Assembly (NCBI GenBank): GCA_018292915.2
Contig: JACVVK020000035.1
Location: 2,053,501-2,117,500 of the forward strand
Length of the DNA stretch: 64,000 nucleotides
Origin: Batillaria attramentaria
Taxonomy: Eukaryota; Mollusca; Gastropoda; Batillariidae
Direction: 5' to 3'
In this document: positions 13,301 through 23,761 of the stretch, piece by piece
Numbering within the stretch: position 1 is the first letter of the stretch
How the letters are laid out: each line of letters starts with the position of its first letter
Notes under the pieces: generated by a model
Databases searched by the model: none
What the model was told of the DNA's origin: nothing
What the model saw: only the letters and a program-made list of their open reading frames with translations
Made by a program: the position numbers and the translations under genes

Positions 13301-14571
13301 AGCCGACGGCAGTCACCTTCACGCCTCCTCGCTTGACGCCAGTGGGAAGTGTCTCGTTGGGAAGGACGTTGGTTTTGTCGCGACCAGCACAGCGCAGACG
13401 CTGATCTCAGCCCAGATGAAGAAGATGGCGGACAGGACGTTCAACCACAGCATCGAGCTGCGATCGCCAGTACGTCAGGTGGTGGAATGTTACCCAGTGT
13501 ACAGCCATCAGCGTGACCAGCCGCAGTACCAGCAGCTCCAGCAGGAGTTGCAGTCACAACTACAACAGCAACTACAAAGACAGCAACAACAACCACCACC
13601 ACCTAGACAGCAGCAACAAAAAGAAGAGAGCAGTCAAGCGCCATCTGACAGACCAAGGGAGGCGTGGCCTGAGCAGAAACCCACTACACAGCAGGAGTGA
13701 GTGATTAGATAGTTTATAAACGATAACATTCAGCATATAATGCAGACAATGTGTACTGGGTGGCTGTGTGGAGCACAGTACACTAACAGTAGCAGATTCA
13801 GGCCACTGGATCAACAATTCACTGCCATTGTTTAAAAAAAAAATTAGGCACCAGATATCAGCTTTAAAGCTTACGATATTTTCTTTTTTAAAAGAAATCA
13901 GGCATCAGACATAGAGGTTACAACATTTTCTGTAAAAAAAAAATCACTAGATATAGAGGTTACAATATTTTCTGTTAAAAAAATCAGGCACCAGATATAT
14001 AGAGGTTACGGCTTTGTCTTTCGTACATGGTCACAACAAAATCCGTTTAAAGTGTTTTCAGTTCAGTCTTGTAGTTTTTTTTCAGATACTTTTTCACAGT
14101 TCATATGTGAGTGACGTATATTCTTTAATTGCGTAATGTGTACAAAGTGTTGATTTTGTTACCAGGCAACAGGGTGCGGTATCCCAACTTTCAGATGGCA
14201 GTGGAGACAGAAGCAAGTCCCCCACGGACGTGGCAGTCGGCGGGTAAGCTGTGTTCAATATGTTCATAACAGCGCTCGCATACTGTGTGTTACAAGTTAC
14301 CTAAACATTAATGGTACATGTACCATCTGGCAAAACAGATTGTGAGGTCTTGCTGGAGTCACTTCGTTTTTCTTGACATGCTTTTGACAAAATTGAGGCT
14401 GAAAATGTTGCACCTTTTGTGCTTGTCTTTTCAGGTCTGGTGCTGAGACAAAGAGGGATGTAGCTGGAACAGAAGGAAAAGATTCTGAAGGTAAACATTT
14501 GGCTTTGTCTCAAGTAAGGAATTGGCACTAGATACTTTGAGACGTGCTGTTGCCTTTGGGTGAGCGTGCGA

Positions 14572-14631
<60 letters not shown>

Positions 14632-17600
14632 TTATTTTTGCATTTTGTCTGTCCAAAGGAAAAAAAGCAAAGTTTGTAAATTAGCTCTTACTGTAGCTTC
14701 ATCAGAAATGTAGAAACTTTGTGGTCTTTGGAGTTTCAGCTTATGCAGCCAATTTAACTTCTATTTTTTGCAGATGCAGACAGTCCAAGCAGTGTGACTT
14801 CACCAGCTGACTCAGACAAAAGTTCAGAGTTGCGGCGAGGAAAATATCGCCCATACAGGTACAGACTACTTCTGCGATCATTATCAAAACAGTATAATTT
14901 ATACTCACAGCCATGCTCTTCACATAAAAGCTGAATTTGAATCTTCAGATCACTAGGAGTCACTTCAAGCCGCTGTTACACAATCTGCAGCGGTTGCTGG
15001 TCTAGCGGGGAAGGCCCATGCCGTGCGTAATAGTGGCTTGAAATGGCTCCTACTGGTGTGCAGTGGCTTGTTTTTTAAGTTGTTTCTCTATAGAGAAACA
15101 ACTTTATGAGACGGGGCAGATTTTGCTACGCGCAGCAGCAAGTTTCAGTGATACAAAACAAGACTGTGACGTTTCTCCACACAATACTTACTTTCACGCA
15201 CACAGTGACGTAACGAAATCTGCGTCATAGACACCTTACGTGCACACTTTGCTGCTGCGTTCTTTTTGGCGGGAGTTGACGTGTGTGTGTGTGTGTGGAC
15301 GGATGTAATGATGGCTATCTGCTAAACCACCTCGCCGGACGGCTTTTTACTTTGAGATAAAATGGGCAGTCATATTCTCCAGAGCTACTTTTCACGATTT
15401 TTAGCCTGCCGCATTTTGAGAACAGTTATCGCTGATTTGAAAAAATTGGTCATGTCACGGATTTTTTCGAAAAAAATGTTCAAATGGCTTCATTTTCTGA
15501 AATTGGGAAGATCATCCAATTATACTGCCTGTTTTCGTAGCACAGCTCTGTAGCTCTGACAGGTTTTGTGTAAGAAAAATATTTCCGAGGTAGGGGTGGT
15601 TTGCATATAAGGCCAAATATCTATGAAACGACTGCTTCAAATTACTCATCATTCCGGTATTTTTGTCACTTGTGCCAACTGCACATATGACATGAACTAC
15701 TGCACTATTATAGCTTTAGTATTAAGAATAGCAGAGCTTTTAGATAAACAAATTTTTCACGTTTCTGCGAGAAGCGCCGGTCAAAAAAGTTCCAATTTTG
15801 CAATTTCGTAAGTACAATCCAAGGCACTTAAGTCCAGGTTTCATCAGCTCTCTAGATCTTCCAGATTTTATGTCAAAATTAATTCAGTCACGGAAGTCAC
15901 AAAAGCAACAAGGAAATCACAAGATATGTAGAAGTATCATCTGTCAGACGAGCAGCGTGAGACTGACGTCAAATGTTTGGTTCACAGACAAAATCTGCAA
16001 GTATCGTCACTGCTTCCGACATTTCATCAGCCCTTTAGATCTTCCAGATTTCATGTGAAAAATAATTCAGTCGGAGAAGTCACAAAGCCAACAGGGAAAT
16101 CACAAGACATGAACAAGCATCCTCAGACCATCTCAGTGCTAGAGGCTGACGTCAAAAGTTCACTTCGCGGAATTGACGTCATCTCTCTCTCTCTGTATGA
16201 CGACCTGCCTGAGGCTGACGTCAAATGTTTAGTTCACGGAACTGACGTCTCTCTCTCTCTCTCTCTGGGGAGCCAGGGTGGCCGAATGGTAGAGCGTTGG
16301 ACTTTCAATGCTTGGGCCGAGAGTTCGAATCCCGGCCGCTGGGGCCAAATATTTGTGCTGGCCTTTTTCTCGTTGCCCCGTCTTTGATATCACCCTTATG
16401 TGGGGGAAAAGGACGTTAAACTCCTAAACACCCACCCACCCACCCTCTCTCTCTGCCTCTCTCTCTCCCCCTTCTTCCCCCACCCGGCCCCACCCCCAGT
16501 CACGTGGCTAATCGGTCGAGGTCGTAGAGGATCTAGTGTCATTGGTAGAACTTGGAGAGGGGAGATCCGGCAACAATAACAACAAAACAGACAAAATAAA
16601 ATGAAGTTTGGAGAAACAACTTTGTAGGTCGGGGCCGTTCCTCCTTGTTTAACCTGTCTTATCTTATAGAGGGCAGGGGTGGTCGGGCTCTTAAGATATT
16701 AGTGCAGTGCAGTCTGAAGTAAAGGAGAAACTACGACAGTGGCAGCAAATTACTCCTGTTGTGTAATGTTTGCATGGGATTCTCACGAACATCTGCTATA
16801 ATTTTCAGACCTGCGGGTAGCCAGGATGTGTATTACACAGAGAGCGACACAGCATCAGTCGCAGACAGCGTTACTACAGTGGAGAGTACACACACAGGTA
16901 CGTGGACATACACGCTCAGAAATGTGAGCCCAAGGGACTTTGGTTTTAATGGGCCACGAGCCACTTACAACTCATAGTATGATTAAACTATTAAGGTGGA
17001 AGTGCGTTAGTATTTAGTGATCATGTTTAGTACATGTGATACAGTCTTCTGTGCTAAAAAAAAAAACGAGCTTTATACAAAGAAGGGTCTCCAGTATTTC
17101 TCTTCCTGAATTTTCCTACAGGATCAGATGATGCTGTGGGGCCATACTTCCCCAGCAGTGTGCTGGGCAGCAGGTCTGATCGTGCAGGACCAGGCGGCAC
17201 TGCTGCCACAGGGATCTACAGCAAGCGTGGCAAATCCTCCATTCCCATCGGATCAAGTGTCGACCCTCCACTGCCCACTATTCAGGAACGCTCCACACCA
17301 GTAAGCGATGATAGGGTGAAGCGCTGAAGTTATTTTGATCGGTCAGACCTGTCTAAGTTTCCAGCCAACCAAAGAGCTAAAACTGTCGTATTAAGGTATA
17401 AAAAAATACTCGTAAGTTACTTATATCACCTTTTGAAAAGACAGGGATGCAAAATCAGCTTTCAGTTCTTTCTTTTTTTTTTAACTGTTTTTTTTTTTTA
17501 ATACTGCTTCAGTTGAGACAGGCAGTTTTTTTGTTTTGCTGTTCTCAGCCTTGCTATAATTTGTATAGAGAACCCATTAGAGTCAGCACATTTGAATATG

Positions 17601-20600
17601 GTAGGGTAGAAAAGAACAACCAATTTTATTTTCCATAGGAACTGGTGGCTTATTTCATTTCATTTCATTCATATATTTTTGTTCCCTTCAGGACCATCGA
17701 GACAGACAGTCCTCAGACGGAAGCGACCAGCCAAGTGCATCAAACTCAGATGGAAAACAGGCTGGTACCAACAGCAAAGGTAGCTCAGCAGTGGAACGCA
17801 GGCCTGATGACACCAGAGGATCAGGAAGGCCCACAGAGGACAACCCCGTCTCCAACGTCATGGTCAAACGCCAGGCCAGGGTTGAGGACATCCTGAAGGA
17901 GCGTGATGCGGCAAGACGTATCGGAGCCGGCCCATCAGACCCTGCCCGCGCGAGGATGCACAGTGAGTTACTGCAGCGTACAAGGGGAGAGGAGATGCTT
18001 GATGCCTACAGAGCGCAGAAGTCGGAAGGAAGGTTTACTTCCCCTGATGGGCACCAGCGATCGAGGATACCAGTGCGGGGCCCTCCGCCCGATTACCAGA
18101 CGGCCCTGAGAAACAAGCGAGATGATCAGAACCCACGGCAGGTGGAGGAGGTAGAGAGAAATCGTGGCAACCATGATGTAAGTATTTGCTCACAAGAAAC
18201 GAGTTGTTTTGTTTAGTAAGTGCTGGTAGTGAAGTAAAAGCCAACCATCTTTGTCAATGGGTTACACTGCTTTTGATACATGTACTGATAGTTTTAGGGG
18301 CAGTGTATATCTGTTGAATAATTTTTCAAGCATTCTAAAAGATGAAAAGGACACTTCCTTTCTTGTGTGCAGGTTCCAAGACAGCCCTCCATTCGAGACG
18401 AACTTGAGAGGTAAGGAGTTTGAAACTAGTAATGGCATGGCCATTTAAGTGCAAAATAAACATTGCAAATGTTCACCTGCAGAGTTAAAAATTCCTGATT
18501 TATGATTTCTTACTTTTGGTTCAGCTAATCGGCTCTTGCATATATGGCTGGTAATTTGCACTTAATCTACAATTCAGCCTCAGCTCATTGTATTGTATGT
18601 CATTTCTCAGAACTGCCAAGAAAGACACGGCGAGCAGTGATCACCGGCCTGATGGAGTAGCAGAAGATTCAGAGGAGGCTCGTCTTCTGCAGATGATTGA
18701 CGCCCAAGTGCAGCAGGAGATCACCGACAAACAGCGCCAGAGTTCCTCACCTGAGGACAGCGACCCCTCCCCTAGACAGAAGGAGTCTGGCTTTGTCCCA
18801 GCTGAGTCCAGAAGATCTCCTGATGATCTTACTCTACAGAAGCAGCTGAGAGAAGAAAGGAGAGCAGTTTCCAATCCAGGCCGAGAAGAAAATTTGGCTA
18901 GAGCAGAGAGACAGGCCAGGGACACGAACCGCTTGGGACAGGACGTTGACGTTGTCCAGCACAGATGGGAGGCCGAGGCCAGGCTGATTGTCTCAGACGG
19001 CCAGCGAGAAGTGGACGACGGGATGACGGACAAGAGACGGGAGGAGGCGGCGATCGAACGTAGGAATAAACAGAGACAGCAGGATGCAGCGCGCCAGATC
19101 CTGGAGGGGGAACAGGAAGTGGAGGAGGCCGTTGCTGACAAGCGTCGCGAGGAGGCAGAGCTCGAGCAGCGTCGTCATGAAGCACAGATGGCCAGGGAGA
19201 GGGAGGTGCTGGAGGCCAGGAAACAAGCTGAAGCGCGGAGAGAGGCCGAGCTCCGACGGGAGGAACAGGCCAGGCGGGAGGCTGAGCTGCGAAGGGAAGA
19301 GGCGGCACGGAGAGAGATGGAGAAAAGACAAGAGATGCTAGCCAGGCGGGAGGCAGAGCTAAGACAGGAAGCCAGGGCACGCAGAGAAGCGGAAATGAAG
19401 CTCGAAGCAGAGCAGGAAAGGGCTGCGGAACTCCGACGAGAGGCCGAAGCCAGGAGAGAAGCTGAAGCAAGAGAGGCCGCACGAAGGCAGGAAGAAGTTA
19501 TGAGGAGGGAGGTTGAGCTAGCGCGCGAGCTTGCCCTGCGCGGAAATCTTTCGAAGGAGGACAGGAAGCAACAAGAAGCAGAGGAAGCAATACAGCGGGC
19601 GGGAGGGACGTCATCGGGTAACTCCAACAACCACGCCCACACCCCAGGCTCAGCGGCAGACAGAGAGTTGTTGCAGCGTGGACATGCGATACTGGAGAAG
19701 CAGGAACAAGAGGAAGCTTTGGACCGCCAACCTATCAGTCATCGAGCTCAGCTTCTGCGTGAAGCCCTGGAGCAGGAGGAGGCATACAAGGGACGGGCAG
19801 ACCTGCAGTTTCTGTGGGAACAGTTTATGGCCAGCTTCAACACCACTGGTGAACAGGACAGCACGTTTGGTTCGGAACAGCTCGGCGCTTTAGCCGACCT
19901 GCTGCGTGATCCCACTCACCACTTGGTGCACTCCTTCCTTCATCAGCGCACCGCTCAGAGCGAAGAGGACCGGCGACGTGCTGAAGCGAGGTGGGAAGCC
20001 TTCCGCCAGGAGTCGAGGCAGTCAGCAGAATCTCTGCGCAGCAGTGAGGAGGAGCGTGCAGCTCTTGAGAGGGAGCTTCGACGAGAAGAAGCGAGAAAAG
20101 TCCAGCATCGTCAGTCCAGCGAGGAGGAGAGTAATGGCAGCTACGGACAGATTCTCCAGCAGCGTGAGCGTGATCGGCTTAAGCGTCGAGAAGTTCGCAC
20201 ACAAAAGAAAAAGGGGAGCAAATCACCTTCTCCATCTTCCTCCCTAACCAAAATCGGCCAGAGAAGTAAACAACCCAGCCCAGCACAGACGGCACCTGGT
20301 CGAGATACGCTAGAAACGCTGTATTCCATTCCTGAAGACACCAGCTTTGACACATCTCCTCGCAAGTCTTCTTCATCACACAAAACACGTGGTGGTGGCC
20401 AACGCAGGTCAGACGTGATCGACCCCAACTTGAGCAAACTGCGACAGCGCATCACCCAGCAGCGGGAGAAGATCGGCCACGAGCGTGTGAAGGAGCTGCG
20501 TCGTGAGCAGAAGCTGCTGAAGCTGAAAGCTCTGCTGAGTGCCAAACAAGCGGGTTTACTCAGCGACACAGTCGTCGCGGCCCACCTTGCGTCCATTTCC

Positions 20601-23600
20601 TCCACTTCCGTAGCATCCTCGGACACGTCCGGCAATGCAGAAAGCCAGGGAACACTGACCAACTCCACCTTTTCCAATGACACCACGACAGCCAAAGACA
20701 GTAGCACAGATATGCGCCGCGCCAAAATGGCACGTTCGCCACCCCAAAGAGGCAGAGATGACGACCAGTCTTGGTATGCTAGCCGGGTTAAAGACCATTC
20801 GCACGATGTGGATGACTTTACTTTGTTGATGGCTGACTCGAGCTCGCAGACGGACTCAGACCTAACGCCGACGAACGAATGGCCAAATGTTCGGAGGAGA
20901 GAGGGTCTCAGTGGGAGGACGCGGAAAAGGGTGAGCTCCGCCGGCCAGGTGTCGAAGCACGGAGGCAAGTCGATGAAGCTGCATCAGATGTATTCACCAT
21001 ACCTAAGAGCGGAACAGCCGTACAGCATCAAGAAGATAAGGACAGACAAAATACCAGCAACCGCTTGGGGCCCAGGGCCGTACGGCACAACCAGGGATGC
21101 TGGCACTATGTACCCGTCCCCCGAACATCCAGGTCCCAGAATGAGGCAGCACGGCAGAAGGCTGGTCTCTCAGGGTGTCCAGACGTCTTTCTCTCCTTCC
21201 CGAGACGACTATCCTGCAGTTCCGGTCCCGCTTATGACGAGGGGTCGAACCACACACAGGCGGCAGCGAGAGTCTCCGGTCAGGGATGACGATGCCCTGT
21301 TTCAGAGGCGGTCCGGTGTGCGGCCGTACCAGGGGAGGAACGTCAGCCCAGCATTCGACAGCAGCGGAGTAGCAGCCTGTCTGTCTCCTGATCGAGATCG
21401 GTCGCACAGTGCTTCATCACCAGCCAGAGGCAGATACGGGTAAATTGAGATAAAACTAGGGTGCATGCACGCATGATAAATTGGCAGATTAATCTTTTGA
21501 TGTTACCTTTATAGTTGTTTGTGGTGTTGGTGTTCCCGGGCTAAACGTTCCCAGGGTCATCACGCTGGTTGAGTGGATGTCGTGTGTGACCTTTTCAAGC
21601 AACCTGCAACATGGAAAGCCACAGTCTGACTTCAGAGGACTTACCTCTGTTGCCATAGAGAGGTGGTGGTTGGGCTAGGAGCTTAGCATGGCTTATGAGA
21701 ATCCCCACATTACAAAGACAGCAGTAACGTTAACACCTGTTTGATGTAGTTTCACAGTTACGGTCAGTCAACGATGACAAACGCCTTTTTATGAGGCAGA
21801 CTTTGAATTTCTGGTGTAGAACCCTTCTGATCAGAACACATCGTGAATTTTTGTCTGCAAATTTGTTTGTATGTTTTTTTTCAGCACAAGGAGTCCCTCC
21901 CCTACCAGACAGAGAAGTCCTTCACCAGTAGAACTTCGCTTTCAGGCTTGGGCAGAGAGGAAACAAAGGTCACCACTGCGTGACCTGATGGGTCGGAACT
22001 CCCCAGTCAGAGGTCAGAGATATGGCCCTGGCGACAATGCAGAGAACAGACCGCCAGGTCGACAACGACAGAGACCTCCAGGTGGGTTGCATATTTTTGA
22101 AAAGATGCATTTTGTTTTGATAGAATGTCTTCATATCCCTTTGTGTTGGAGTCATTTGGTCCAAAATATCATTTCTGACTCAGATCCTGATGAACACATC
22201 AATTGTTTGGTTATGTTTTCTTTATTATTATTATTATTTTAGGGGTTTTTTAATGGTCTTGTCTGCTTGGCTGCTATTTATGTTGGATGGGAAGATGAAG
22301 GTTGGAAGGGACATGATTAAGGGAAGGCTTTGTGGAAAGAACTGTCCTTTCTTTTTTTTTCTACATAGGTTACCTTGAGTTTGTCTGTAAGTATAAGCGT
22401 GATGTTTAGGATCCAGTACTGGGTCTGCTTTATTCAGTTCACGTTATGCTAAGTTCATTTTGGATGGGTTTTTTTTGTTGTTGTTGTTGTTGTTGTTGTT
22501 TGTTTTTTTAAATAATGTTTTGCTGTTATTGCTGCTGTCTTTGTTGTTTTGCTTGTTTGTTTTCGTTAATTTTTTTGTTTAGTTAATTTTTTTTGTTTCT
22601 TTGTTGTTGATATTTTAATTATTGTTTATTTGGTTTGTTGTGGTTTTTTAATGGGTTTTTTGTTTTTTTTTGTGTGTGTTTTATTGTTGTTTTTTTGTTT
22701 GTTTGTTTGTTTTTTTTTGGGGGGGGGGGGGACACGGTAGGCCTTATATTACCAGTGACTCACTGACGTGCATTATGAAACATGCAGTTCTCAAGGTGAC
22801 CTGTAATACTTGTGGTCTCATCTTCTGAATGATATGATATGATATCAAGTTACATCTGTTACAATTTCAGCCAAGAAGGGGGGCATGTCTTGGTTTGTTT
22901 CCATGGATGAAATCGAAACCAAACCATGGCGTCAACCCTTGAAGGAGCGCCAGCCATACTCGGCACCCGAACCAGACCGCCAGCCACCGCCCGTTGCGCA
23001 GGAGAAATGGCGGGGCCTGACACACAAGGATCTGCTGGAGAGCATGGGCGAGGACACGGACGTGAAGGCGGCCCGTTTTTACCTGGACCAGTCAGCCAAG
23101 GAGTTGGAGGAGGAGCTGGGGAAACAGTACGACATGTTCGAGGAAAAGCCTCTGTGCAGAATGTCACTGCAGGTAGGGACAAGAGAAGTTACCCCTGTTT
23201 TGGTAGTAACCTGTGACGTGTTTGAGGAGAAGCCTTTGTGCAGGATGTTGATGTGGGTAGGAACAAGAGAAGTTACCCCTGTTTTGGTAGTAACCTGTGA
23301 CGTGTTTGAGGAGAAGCCTTTGTGCAGGATGTTGATGTGGGTAGGAACAAGAGAAGTCATCCCTGTTTTGGTAGTAACCTGTATGTAACGCCAGCTCCCT
23401 GAATAGTGGTCGTGAAGTAGGTAAACAGTGTTACTGCAGGTTGAGGTGTGGCCTGCTCTAGCAATCGACTTCATGTTGCCCCTGCTGGTGCTAATTGTCT
23501 CTGTCTCTCTGCAGAAATAGCAAGGTGGAAGTGAAGTGTGCTCTTTTTTTTCTTTTCTTTTTTTTTAACAAATCCAGTGTGCCTGTTCACTAAGCAGAAT

Positions 23601-23701
23601 GAGTTAGACAGTTGTTAGAGTTTTCTCCTTCCTGTGGAGTTAGTGCAGCGTAAACCAAGTAAATGGAAACCACAGTGAAATGGATAAGGGACACTCACAC
23701 A

Positions 23702-23761
<60 letters not shown>

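Noticed and set aside
16267..16340. Possible functional tRNA genes at the SINE heads (also 29921, 42940, 50605 and minus-strand heads near 26757 and 44379)
   Set aside because: Only A and B boxes are preserved, cloverleaf pairing is poor, and each is fused to a repeated SINE body.
18641..20968. Long antisense frames opposite ALMS1 exon 12 (up to 275 codons)
   Set aside because: Ser/Leu-rich shadows of the Arg/Glu/Ala-biased sense codons.
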